Assembly: GCF_900142735.1 (NCBI RefSeq)
Contig: NZ_FRBY01000001.1
Location: forward strand, 496,001 to 560,000
Reading direction: 5' to 3'
DNA: 64,000 nt
Source of the DNA: Flavobacterium saccharophilum
Lineage (GTDB): Bacteria > Bacteroidota > Bacteroidia > Flavobacteriales > Flavobacteriaceae
Shown: one piece after another, positions 51,800 to 59,680 of the stretch
Numbering within the stretch: the first letter of the stretch is position 1
Layout: the number at the start of each line of letters is the position of its first letter
Translations under genes and position numbers: made by a program
The notes under the pieces: model-generated
Seen by the model: the letters and a program-made list of their open reading frames with translations, nothing else
Told to the model about the DNA's origin: nothing
Database searches by the model: none

Positions 51800-52783
51800 A
51801 TGAAAAGAATACTTATTACCGGAGCAGCCGGATTTTTAGGATCGCATTTATGTGACCGATTTATTAAAGAAGGCTATTTTGTTATTGGAATGGACAACCT
51901 GATTACGGGGGATCTTAAAAATATTGAACATTTATTTAAGTTAGAAAATTTTGAATTTTATCATCACGATATTACCAAGTTTGTTCACGTTCCTGGTGAT
52001 TTAGATTATATTTTGCATTTTGCTTCACCGGCCAGTCCAATAGATTATTTGAAAATTCCGATTCAGACTTTAAAAGTAGGATCATTAGGAACGCATAATT
52101 TGTTGGGATTAGCAAGAGTTAAAAAAGCAAGAATTTTAATTGCATCAACCTCTGAAGTTTATGGAGATCCGTTAGTTCATCCTCAAACGGAAGAATATTA
52201 CGGAAACGTAAATACAATTGGTCCTCGCGGGGTTTACGACGAAGCCAAACGTTTTCAGGAATCGATCACAATGGCTTACCATACCTTTCATGGTGTAGAA
52301 ACCAGAATCGTGCGTATTTTTAATACGTATGGCCCAAGAATGCGACTGAACGACGGACGTGTAATTCCGGCTTTTATTGGACAAGCTTTGCGCGGAGAAG
52401 ATTTAACAATTTTTGGAGATGGTCTGCAGACACGTTCTTTTTGTTATGTAGACGATCAGGTAGAAGGTATTTTTAGATTATTACATTCTGATTATGTTTA
52501 TCCGGTAAACATTGGAAATCCGGACGAAATCACAATTAAGGATTTTGCTGAGGAAATCATCAAATTGACCGGAACCAATCAAAAAGTAGTGTATCATCCA
52601 TTACCAATAAATGACCCGTTACAACGTCAGCCAGACACAACAAAAGCAAAGGAATTATTAGGTTGGGAAGCCAAAGTAAGCCGTTCTGAAGGAATGAAAA
52701 TTACGTATGATTATTTCAGATCACTTTCAAAAGAAGAACTTTCAAAAGAAGAACACAAAGATTTTTCAAGTTATATAAAATAA
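51800..52783 (+). CDS. UDP-glucuronate decarboxylase (UDP-xylose synthase)
   Basis: It oxidises and decarboxylates UDP-glucuronate to UDP-xylose. The 327-residue extended short-chain dehydrogenase has the NAD-binding [13 protein letters not shown] (about 6-18) and [30 protein letters not shown]. It also has [14 protein letters not shown] (catalytic Ser/Thr region), [11 protein letters not shown] (Y-x3-K) and [17 protein letters not shown]. These match UXS closely. Family homologues begin at MKRILITG, so 51800 is preferred; an ATG at 51761 (MANETQK...) is also in frame and downstream of a TACATTTG box at 51734-51741. Confidence 0.9.
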   Translation: MKRILITGAAGFLGSHLCDRFIKEGYFVIGMDNLITGDLKNIEHLFKLENFEFYHHDITKFVHVPGDLDYILHFASPASPIDYLKIPIQTLKVGSLGTHNLLGLARVKKARILIASTSEVYGDPLVHPQTEEYYGNVNTIGPRGVYDEAKRFQESITMAYHTFHGVETRIVRIFNTYGPRMRLNDGRVIPAFIGQALRGEDLTIFGDGLQTRSFCYVDDQVEGIFRLLHSDYVYPVNIGNPDEITIKDFAEEIIKLTGTNQKVVYHPLPINDPLQRQPDTTKAKELLGWEAKVSRSEGMKITYDYFRSLSKEELSKEEHKDFSSYIK

Positions 52784-52795
52784 TCTCGAGCGTTA

Positions 52796-53563
52796 ATGAG
52801 TGAATTAGTTTCTATTATAACGCCAACTTACAATGCTGAAAAGTTTATTACAGAAACTTTAAAATCAGTTCAAAATCAAACGTACCAAAACTGGGAAATG
52901 ATTTTGGTTGATGATGCTTCCACGGATAAAACTGTAAATATTATTGCTGATTTTGCTGAGAAAGACAGTAGAATAAAACTGTTTAAATTAGAAAAAAATT
53001 CAGGAAATGGCTTTGCCCGTAATATAGCTTTAGAAAAAGCAGTCGGAAAATATATTGCTTATTTAGATGCTGATGATTTGTGGTTTGCGAATAAATTAGA
53101 AAAACAGATCGGGTTTTTAAAAACCAATACTTTACCGTTCACTTTTAGTTTTTATGATTGTATTGACGAAGAAGGAAACTCTCTAAACAGAAGAGTAGAA
53201 GCACCGATAAATTTAACTTACGACGAACTGTTTTTTTGCAATTACGTTGGCAATTTAACCGCCATTTACGACGTTGATTATTTTGGTAAAATTGTAATTG
53301 AAGCCACACAAAAAAGGCAAGATTGGCGTTTATGGCTCACGATTTTAAAACAAATTCAGCTTACAAAGCCAGTTCCAGAACCTTTAGCCTTTTATAGAAT
53401 TAGAAAAGATTCTATTTCATCATCAAAATTTAAATTGATCAAACACAATTTTGGGGTTTACAGAGAATTTCATGGTTTTAATTTTATGTTTTCTGTTTTG
53501 TTGATGATGCGCTTTTTATTCACACAGTTGATTATAAAACCTCGATACATAAAGAAGATTTAG
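52796..53563 (+). CDS. Glycosyltransferase family 2
   Basis: This 255-residue inverting GT-A glycosyltransferase has the N-terminal VSIITPTYNAEKFITETLKSVQNQTYQNWEMILVDDASTDKT. The GNGFARNIALEKAVGKYIAYLDADDLW segment carries the metal-binding D-x-D-type motif (DADD). The C-terminal QDWRLWLTILKQ is typical of teichoic-acid/WbbD-like enzymes. It starts 12 bases after the UDP-xylose synthase gene, so xylose or a related sugar is a plausible donor by inference. Its stop is five bases from a palindrome array. Confidence 0.92.
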   Translation: MSELVSIITPTYNAEKFITETLKSVQNQTYQNWEMILVDDASTDKTVNIIADFAEKDSRIKLFKLEKNSGNGFARNIALEKAVGKYIAYLDADDLWFANKLEKQIGFLKTNTLPFTFSFYDCIDEEGNSLNRRVEAPINLTYDELFFCNYVGNLTAIYDVDYFGKIVIEATQKRQDWRLWLTILKQIQLTKPVPEPLAFYRIRKDSISSSKFKLIKHNFGVYREFHGFNFMFSVLLMMRFLFTQLIIKPRYIKKI

Positions 53564-53567
53564 TTTT

Positions 53568-53596
53568 CTTCAAGGTCGCAATTTGCGACCTTGAAG
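53568..53596. repeat. Palindrome a (29 bp, perfect)
   Basis: CTTCAAGGTCGCAA and TTGCGACCTTGAAG flank a central T. It follows the glycosyltransferase stop and could also act as its terminator. Confidence 0.9.
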
Positions 53597-53615
53597 ATTT
53601 TGATATATTTTATTA

Positions 53616-53648
53616 AATCTTGATGTCACAAATTGTGACATCAAGATT
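53616..53648. repeat. Palindrome b (33 bp, perfect)
   Basis: AATCTTGATGTCACAA and TTGTGACATCAAGATT flank a central A. It shares the GTCnCAA-w-TTGnGAC core with the other copies. Confidence 0.9.
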
Positions 53649-53660
53649 ACGATTTAATTC

Positions 53661-53690
53661 TTTTAGGTCACAATTTGTGACCCTAGAAAA
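53661..53690. repeat. Palindrome c (imperfect)
   Basis: The core GGTCACAATTTGTGACC is identical to that of the palindrome inside the ORF6N gene; the outer arms TTTTA and CTAGAAAA pair imperfectly. Confidence 0.85.
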
Positions 53691-53700
53691 TCAGATTTAG

Positions 53701-53731
53701 AATTGGAGGTCTCAATTTGCAACCTCCAATT
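53701..53731. repeat. Palindrome d (imperfect, overlaps the ORF6N stop codon)
   Basis: AATTGGAGGTCTCAA and TTGCAACCTCCAATT flank a central T and differ from perfect symmetry at an inner pair of positions. It overlaps the ORF6N stop codon and may terminate that gene. Confidence 0.85.
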
Positions 53732-54260
53732 ATTTTTTATATCCAATTTTCACTCTCTCGCTTTCGTTTTCCTTTTTCTCAGTCAATTCATCCAAATAAG
53801 AGAAAACCAATTCAATATTTTTATCATGATTCTCCAATTTCTTTTGAATCTGAAGAATATCAACTTTGATTTCAGTTGTATCTAAAAGCATTTGTCTCAC
53901 TTTCGTGAAAATACGCATAATTTGAATATTGGTTTGGATGGCTTTATCACTTTTTAATATGCTTGAGAGCATTAAAATACCATGTTCTGTAAAAGCAAAA
54001 GGTAAATATTTTTGATGTTCTCCTCGTCCTTTCTTTAAGGTCACAATTTGTGACCTTAAAGAATCATATTCTATTTTATTAAGTTCAAACATGAAATCTT
54101 CAGGAAATCTTGATATATTTCGTTTTACAGCTTGTTTTAAAACCTTTGTTTCTACTTCGTAAAGAGATGCCAAGTCAGTATCAAGCATCACTTTTTGACC
54201 GCGGATAAAATATATTTTGTTTGAAATAGTTTCTTCTGAAAGTAAAGATTGATTGTCCAT
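53730..54260 (-). CDS. ORF6N domain-containing protein
   Basis: This 176-residue protein carries the ORF6N/KilA-N-related DNA-binding domain at its N-terminus (KIYFIRGQKVMLDTDLASLYEVETKVLKQAVKRNISRFPEDFMFELN). The signature LRSQIVTLKKGRGEHQKYLPFAFTEHGILMLSSIL follows, then a C-terminal coiled coil (TEIKVDILQIQKKLENHDKNIELVFSYLDEL). The domain is known from phages and large DNA viruses and is common as a lone gene in Bacteroidota; function is unknown. The codons for LRSQIVTL form a perfect 29-bp palindrome, and related palindromes lie downstream. It interrupts the polysaccharide cluster. Confidence 0.88.
   Translation of the reverse strand: MDNQSLLSEETISNKIYFIRGQKVMLDTDLASLYEVETKVLKQAVKRNISRFPEDFMFELNKIEYDSLRSQIVTLKKGRGEHQKYLPFAFTEHGILMLSSILKSDKAIQTNIQIMRIFTKVRQMLLDTTEIKVDILQIQKKLENHDKNIELVFSYLDELTEKKENESERVKIGYKK
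54033..54061. repeat. Palindrome e (29 bp, perfect) inside the ORF6N gene
   Basis: CTTTAAGGTCACAA and TTGTGACCTTAAAG flank a central T. It encodes the conserved LRSQIVTLK motif on the minus strand and has the same length and architecture as palindrome a. Confidence 0.92.
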
Positions 54261-54301
54261 AAGTTTTTATTAGCAAAAACAAATGTAAGATTTTATTTAT
54301 A

Positions 54302-55612
54302 TTATAAGTAAGATTTGAATTGCTTTAATTTTCCGCGATTGGTTCTTTCTAAAACCTTTTTTCTGGTAAAACTGAAGTTTAAATTTGGTTCAAGATATAA
54401 TGAAATCGCTTCATCTATCTTTTGAATTTGTTCTGAATCTAATTCTTTTTCAGAAACATATTCAATCTCGAAAGTATCTAATCTGGTTTGTTTGATGATA
54501 AATTCTTTGACATTTCCATCGTCTTCAATTATACTTTTGGTTACATAATAAAAGGTCAATCCTGGTGATTTTTTTCCGCTTGGCAAAATCGCTACATCAT
54601 TTGTTCTTCCAATTAATTTCTTTAGAATTGGTTTTTGTGGTGTGCTTTTTTCATCTAAAATTCCAATGTCGCCAATTTCATATCTTATAAAAGGATTCGC
54701 TTTATTGAATAAAGAAGTAATCACAATTCGGCCTTCTTCCCCGTAAGGGAGAACATTATTATTTTCATCTAAAATCTCAACAAAAAGCGTTTCGGCATTA
54801 ACTTGCCATTCGCCTTTTGGGTTTTCAAAAGCAATCAAATCCAATTCTGAGGCACCGTATTCATTGATAATCGGAATGCCGAATTGTTTTTCCAAAAGTT
54901 TTTTATCCGATTCAAAAAGCATTTCCGAAGTAACAAAACAAGCTTTTAAGGTCGGACAGATATCTCTTAGAATAATATTCTTTTGTTCTAAATATTTCGA
55001 AAATAAAACAATAGAACTCGTGTAACCGTTGAGGTAATCGAATTTTTTGATTTTGAATTTCTGTAGAAATTTTTCCAGAACTTCATCAGATAAATCGAAA
55101 ACCGGAAAACGAAAACGCCTGCTTAAAAAATCTTTAAGACGTTCTTTTTGATATCCAACAAAATCCATCGGAATTCCGTAAAAACGAGCCTGATACGAGT
55201 GATTAAAATCAATTCCGAACCAGCCAAAACGCATAATATTAGAAGCCCAGGTTAACGCATGCGAATATTTATCTTTGGCAAAAACAAAAGGAGTTCCACT
55301 AGATCCGGAAGTTTTGTTGAGGTAAACATTCTTTAAAGTGTACCCTTTTGAAAGTCTTTCTGCGAGTGGTTTTTGCAGATTTTGTTTGTTCAAAATGGGT
55401 AAATTTTCCCATTTTGGAGCGGTTTTATTTCCAACTAATTCTTGGTAAAAAGAATTGTTTTGTAAATGAAAAGCAACAATTTCTTCTTTTTTATTTTGAA
55501 GGTAAACGGCATAATCTTCTTCAGATAAATTCACAATTCGGTCCAATTCGGCTTTAGCTTTCTTTATTGGAAAACCATTTATTTGAAGCGAAATATCGAA
55601 AAGAGAAATCAT
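54302..55612 (-). CDS. CapK/PaaK-like adenylate-forming enzyme
   Basis: This 436-residue protein resembles phenylacetate-CoA ligase-like CapK proteins of capsule clusters. It has the ATP-binding loop VYLNKTSGSSGTPFVFAKD near 96-114, NEYGASELDLIAFENPKGEW (motif with Y-G-x-x-E), and RYEIGDIGILDE...LIGRTNDVAILPSGKKSPG near 310-370 with the conserved D and R for adenylate formation. CapK-like enzymes may activate acyl groups that decorate surface polysaccharides; the substrate is unknown. It is oriented opposite to most of the cluster and next to the ORF6N gene. Confidence 0.85.
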   Translation of the reverse strand: MISLFDISLQINGFPIKKAKAELDRIVNLSEEDYAVYLQNKKEEIVAFHLQNNSFYQELVGNKTAPKWENLPILNKQNLQKPLAERLSKGYTLKNVYLNKTSGSSGTPFVFAKDKYSHALTWASNIMRFGWFGIDFNHSYQARFYGIPMDFVGYQKERLKDFLSRRFRFPVFDLSDEVLEKFLQKFKIKKFDYLNGYTSSIVLFSKYLEQKNIILRDICPTLKACFVTSEMLFESDKKLLEKQFGIPIINEYGASELDLIAFENPKGEWQVNAETLFVEILDENNNVLPYGEEGRIVITSLFNKANPFIRYEIGDIGILDEKSTPQKPILKKLIGRTNDVAILPSGKKSPGLTFYYVTKSIIEDDGNVKEFIIKQTRLDTFEIEYVSEKELDSEQIQKIDEAISLYLEPNLNFSFTRKKVLERTNRGKLKQFKSYL

Positions 55613-55747
55613 TTTGGAGGATTAATTTTCATCAAAAATAATATTTACGAACTACTAACAGAGAAGAATCACGAACTTTTTAAGATTTAATTATTTTTTA
55701 CGTGTAAAAGCAATTATTTTTGCACCACAACTAAATACAACTATACC

Positions 55748-57022
55748 ATGACAATTTTATTATTGGGATCAGGCGGAAGAGAGCATGCTTTTGCGTGGAA
55801 AATGATTCAGAGTCCGCTTTGCGAAAAACTTTTTGTTGCACCAGGAAATGCAGGAACGGCTGGAATTGCTACAAACGTTGCAATGTCTCCAACCGATTTT
55901 GATGCCATAAAAGCATTTGTTCTAAAAGAAAATGTAAAAATGGTAGTCGTTGGACCTGAAGATCCGTTGGTAAAAGGTATTTACGATTATTTTAAAAACG
56001 ACGAAAGTTTAAATCATATTCCGGTAATCGGGCCATCAAAATTGGGTGCTCAACTAGAAGGAAGTAAAGAATTCGCTAAAGAATTCCTAATGAAACACAA
56101 CATTCCAACAGCAGCTTATGATAGTTTTACTGCCGAAACTGTTGAAAATGGATGTGCATTTCTTGAAACTTTACAACCTCCATACGTTTTAAAAGCAGAT
56201 GGATTAGCAGCTGGAAAAGGAGTTTTGATTATTCACGATCTTGAAGAAGCTAAAACGGAATTAAGAAATATGTTGGTTCATGAAAAATTTGGAGCAGCAA
56301 GTTCAAAGGTTGTTATCGAAGAATTTTTGGACGGAATCGAATTAAGCTGTTTCGTTTTGACTGACGGAAAAAGCTATAAAATCCTTCCAACAGCAAAAGA
56401 TTACAAGAGAATTGGTGAAGGAGATACAGGATTAAATACAGGTGGAATGGGAGCAGTTTCTCCAGTTCCTTATGTTGATGCTGTTTTGATGGAGAAAATT
56501 GAAACCCGCATCGTAAAACCAACAATCGAAGGTTTTCAAAAAGACGGAATCGAATATAAAGGATTTGTATTTATTGGTTTGATCAATGTAAAAAATGAAC
56601 CAATCGTTATTGAATACAATGTAAGAATGGGTGATCCTGAAACTGAGGTTGTGGTGCCACGATTAAAATCTGATTTAGTAGCATTGTTTCAGTCTGTGGC
56701 AGATCAAAAGTTAGACACTTTCGAATTAGAAGTTGACCCAAGAAGTGCGACTACAATTATGGTTGTTTCTGGTGGATATCCTGAAGATTTTGAAAAAGGA
56801 AAAGTAATTACAGGATTAGAAAATATTACAGATTCTATCGTTTTTCACGCGGGGACAAAATTAGATAACGAAAATGTCGTTAGTAATGGAGGACGTGTAC
56901 TGACTGTAACATCATATGGAGACGATTTTCAACAGGCCATAAAAAAATCTTACCAAAACATAGATAAACTAAGCTTTGATAAGATGTATTTTAGAAAAGA
57001 TATCGGCTTCGACTTACTTTAA
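55748..57022 (+). CDS. purD: Phosphoribosylamine--glycine ligase
   Basis: PurD makes glycinamide ribonucleotide in purine synthesis. The 424-residue ATP-grasp enzyme has an N-terminal LLLGSGGREHAFAWKM and VGPEDPLVKGIYDYF. It has the ATP-grasp core YVLKADGLAAGKGVLII and VVIEEFLDGIELSCFVLTDG, plus DYKRIGEGDTGLNTGGMGAVSPVPYV and EYNVRMGDPETEVVVPRL. It ends with the C-terminal domain. Full length. A TATTTTTG box lies at 55715-55722. The next gene is convergent and overlaps its 3' end by nine bases. Confidence 0.96.
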   Translation: MTILLLGSGGREHAFAWKMIQSPLCEKLFVAPGNAGTAGIATNVAMSPTDFDAIKAFVLKENVKMVVVGPEDPLVKGIYDYFKNDESLNHIPVIGPSKLGAQLEGSKEFAKEFLMKHNIPTAAYDSFTAETVENGCAFLETLQPPYVLKADGLAAGKGVLIIHDLEEAKTELRNMLVHEKFGAASSKVVIEEFLDGIELSCFVLTDGKSYKILPTAKDYKRIGEGDTGLNTGGMGAVSPVPYVDAVLMEKIETRIVKPTIEGFQKDGIEYKGFVFIGLINVKNEPIVIEYNVRMGDPETEVVVPRLKSDLVALFQSVADQKLDTFELEVDPRSATTIMVVSGGYPEDFEKGKVITGLENITDSIVFHAGTKLDNENVVSNGGRVLTVTSYGDDFQQAIKKSYQNIDKLSFDKMYFRKDIGFDLL

Positions 57023-57244
57023 AAAAGAGTGAGCTGTAGTATCTTGGTTTTCTGTTCCAGCGTCATCAAAAATGCGTAATTGTTTAATCCAATAAACGAT
57101 TGCGCATGAACAGATGATCATAAAAATCCAGTTAATTGTGTTTGCACCAAACCAAGTTACAAGTTCCAAACGACGTAAAAAGTCTAGTGGAGCAAATAAA
57201 ATGTTAACGAATAAGTATTGTATTCCTTCAAAAAAAGCTGTCAT
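57014..57244 (-). CDS. DUF6341-like small membrane protein
   Basis: This 76-residue protein has a hydrophobic N-terminal half (MTAFFEGIQYLFVNILFAPLDFLRRLE) and a membrane helix at about 35-53 (ANTINWIFMIICSCAIVYWI). A polar tail follows. In flavobacterial genomes this gene next to purD is annotated, to my recollection, as DUF6341. Function unknown. It overlaps the purD 3' end by nine bases tail to tail and is divergent from the next membrane gene. Confidence 0.75.
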   Translation of the reverse strand: MTAFFEGIQYLFVNILFAPLDFLRRLELVTWFGANTINWIFMIICSCAIVYWIKQLRIFDDAGTENQDTTAHSFLK

Positions 57245-57385
57245 AATTTATAAAATTATATGTTATTTATTGTTTTGTAACGCATTGAAGACAAAATTCA
57301 GATAATAGAATCTTTTTTCAACTTGTTGGGTTTTTCCTTTTAAACAAGTATTATATTTACAATCACAAAAGTATAAAATATCCTT

Positions 57386-58315
57386 ATGATAACAAGTGTT
57401 TTTAAAAAATCTACACCATTAAATTATTCTTTGGTCGTAATTTTAATACTGGTTTTCTTTTTTCTGTTTCAAATTCAGGAACCATCATGGATGAGTTCTT
57501 ATTTTTTGGCGTTTCAAAAAATAAGTTTATTATGCTTTATTTCGGCTTCTTTTTTTCTGATAAACTTTATCGTTAAAAAGAACGGACTCAGTAAAGACAA
57601 CGGATATTCGATATTTTTCTATTTATTATTTATCTTATTTTTCCCCACGATATTTAATAATCCAAACGTTATCTACGCCAACTTTTTTCTGTTATTAGCG
57701 CTTCGAAGATTGATTTCACTTCAGTCACTAAAGGCCTCAAAAGAAAAAATATTTGATGCTTCTTTTTGGATTTTAGTAGCGTCTTTGTTTCAATTTTGGT
57801 GTATTCTTTTCCTTATTTTAGTTTTTATATCAATTGTTTTTCACGTTTCGAGAGATTACAGAAACTGGGTTTTGCCCTTTGTGGCACTGCTGGCGGTCGC
57901 AATCATCTTTTTATTGGTCTCTTTAATTTTTCATTTTAATGTCATTGAATTTTTTGAAAAACGAGCAGTAATTGATTTAAGGATTGATTATTTTAAGAAC
58001 AATTACGAAAACGGAGCACTTTCAATATATGTTGCTGTAGCATTATTTTTTGTAGTTTCGATGCTGACAACCTTATCAAACAGACCTCAAATTGTACACA
58101 CATCATATAAAAAAGTGGTGGCCTGTTTTTTTATCGCTGTCTTTGTTTTTATTCTTTCGCCGAATAAAAGTAATGATTTATTGATCTTTAGCATTACGCC
58201 ATTAACGATTATGGCAGCAAGTCATGTTGAATATGTACAGCAAAAATTAAACAACGAAATTGTGTTTTACGTACTTATTTGCTGTAGTTTATTTACGTTT
58301 TTCTCTCAATTATAA
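57386..58315 (+). CDS. DUF6427-like polytopic membrane protein
   Basis: This 309-residue protein has eight or nine hydrophobic segments separated by short loops (STPLNYSLVVILILVFFFLFQIQEP at the start, YVLICCSLFTFFSQL at the end). The position between purD/DUF6341 and upp, and the size, fit the flavobacterial DUF6427 family (from memory). Function unknown. A TATATTTA box lies shortly upstream. Its end overlaps the convergent upp gene by six bases. Confidence 0.72.
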   Translation: MITSVFKKSTPLNYSLVVILILVFFFLFQIQEPSWMSSYFLAFQKISLLCFISASFFLINFIVKKNGLSKDNGYSIFFYLLFILFFPTIFNNPNVIYANFFLLLALRRLISLQSLKASKEKIFDASFWILVASLFQFWCILFLILVFISIVFHVSRDYRNWVLPFVALLAVAIIFLLVSLIFHFNVIEFFEKRAVIDLRIDYFKNNYENGALSIYVAVALFFVVSMLTTLSNRPQIVHTSYKKVVACFFIAVFVFILSPNKSNDLLIFSITPLTIMAASHVEYVQQKLNNEIVFYVLICCSLFTFFSQL

Positions 58316-58963
58316 TTTACTTCCATAAGCAAGATCACCGGCATCACCCAGTCCGGGAACAATGTAATTTTTCTCATTTAATTTTTCGTCTAAGGCGGCA
58401 ACCCATAAATGACAATTGTCAGGAAGATTTTGTTCAAGATAGGCCACTCCCTCCGGAGCAGCAATAACCACTACAATATGAATTTCTTTTGGAACTGCGT
58501 TCTGAACTAATTTTTCATGAACAGCTACAATAGATTGTCCTGTTGCCAGCATGGGGTCCAGAAGCAAAACTGTTTTATCATTTAAGTCTGAAAGCGCTTG
58601 ATATTCAACTCTAATTTCAAATTCATGATCGTTATTCGGATGATATCTGCAGGCCGAAACAAAGCTGTTTTCAGCATGATCAAAATAATTTAAAAAACCA
58701 TTATGAAGCGGTAATCCCGCTCTTAAAATAGAACATAAAACCAAATCACTTTCTATCTCTGTCGTTTTTTTAATGCCAAGCGGTGTCTCTATTTCCACAT
58801 TTTTATAAGACAAATTTTTGCTTAATTCATAGGCCATAATTTCGCCAATTCGTTCGATATTTCTGCGAAAACGCATACTGTCGTTCTGAACATTTACATT
58901 TCTGATTTGACCTAAAAAGTGGTTTAATATGCTATTGTTTTCAGATATATAATGAATTTTCAT
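58310..58963 (-). CDS. upp: Uracil phosphoribosyltransferase
   Basis: It converts uracil and PRPP to UMP in pyrimidine salvage. The 217 residues include the PRPP-binding loop VLLLDPMLATGQSIVAVHEKL (about 132-152). The N-terminal RFRRNIERIGEIMAYELSK and LCSILRAGLPLHNGFLNYF segments are present, and so is the uracil-binding C-terminus VPGLGDAGDLAYG. Some positions vary from the E. coli enzyme, as is usual in Bacteroidota. It is divergent from the DUF4254 gene. Confidence 0.93.
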   Translation of the reverse strand: MKIHYISENNSILNHFLGQIRNVNVQNDSMRFRRNIERIGEIMAYELSKNLSYKNVEIETPLGIKKTTEIESDLVLCSILRAGLPLHNGFLNYFDHAENSFVSACRYHPNNDHEFEIRVEYQALSDLNDKTVLLLDPMLATGQSIVAVHEKLVQNAVPKEIHIVVVIAAPEGVAYLEQNLPDNCHLWVAALDEKLNEKNYIVPGLGDAGDLAYGSKL

Positions 58964-59046
58964 GAGGAGTTTTTAGAATTATCAATGATTTGCGATACTA
59001 AAATGAAAAAACAATCGTTTTTTTCACACTATAAAAGTATAAAAAG

Positions 59047-59054
59047 TATCTTTG
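59047..59054 (+). promoter_or_regulatory. -7 element deciding the DUF4254 start
   Basis: TATCTTTG lies 20 bases before the ATG at 59075. A TTTTC sequence about 21 bases further up is a weak -33 match. Upstream in-frame ATGs (from 58952) precede this box and would not be transcribed from it. Confidence 0.45.
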
Positions 59055-59074
59055 TCTCTCTAATAATTAAAGAC

Positions 59075-59680
59075 ATGTTTTCAAAATTAGCTTATTCTGT
59101 TTTCGAACAAAGTATCAAAGATTATCACCAGTTTGATAACGTTGATCAGCCTATAAATAATCCGTATCCGAAGGATAAATTTGAACATTTATTATATCTA
59201 AAAAACTGGATTGACACTGTTCAATGGCATTTTGAAGATATCATTCGTGATCCACAAATTGATCCGGTTGCAGCTTTGACTTTAAAAAGAAGAATCGATG
59301 CTTCAAACCAGGAACGTACGGATATGGTTGAATATATCGACAGCTACTTTTTGCAAAAATATAGTACTGTACAAGCAAAAGATGGTGCAAAAATCAATTC
59401 TGAAAGTCCGGCATGGGCTTTTGACAGATTATCAATTTTAGCGTTGAAAATCTATCATATGCATGAAGAAGCTACTCGTGCAGAGGCTTCACAAGAGCAT
59501 AGAGATAAATGTCAGGAAAAATTAAATATTCTTTTGGAGCAAAGAAGCGATTTGTCTACAGCAATTGAAGACTTATTGACTGACATTGAAAATGGGGATA
59601 AATTTATGAAGGTGTACAAACAAATGAAAATGTACAACGACGATGATTTGAATCCTGTTTTATATCAAAATAAAAAATAA
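59075..59680 (+). CDS. DUF4254 domain-containing protein
   Basis: This 201-residue helical protein begins MFSKLAYSVFEQSIKDYHQFDNVDQPINNPYP. It contains LYLKNWIDTVQWHFEDIIRDPQIDPVAALTLKRRIDASNQERTD and SLDRL-type segments (AWAFDRLSILALKIYHMHEEA), matching DUF4254. The frame is open upstream to 58952, but the shorter start is preferred because it follows the -7 box and matches family length. DUF4254 genes typically sit next to a glycosyltransferase family 9 gene, as here. The stop is directly followed by that gene. Confidence 0.85.
   Translation: MFSKLAYSVFEQSIKDYHQFDNVDQPINNPYPKDKFEHLLYLKNWIDTVQWHFEDIIRDPQIDPVAALTLKRRIDASNQERTDMVEYIDSYFLQKYSTVQAKDGAKINSESPAWAFDRLSILALKIYHMHEEATRAEASQEHRDKCQEKLNILLEQRSDLSTAIEDLLTDIENGDKFMKVYKQMKMYNDDDLNPVLYQNKK

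Noticed and set aside
53568..53731. CRISPR array
   Set aside because: Repeats are palindromes of different outer sequence with spacers of only about 10-20 bases; no cas gene is present.
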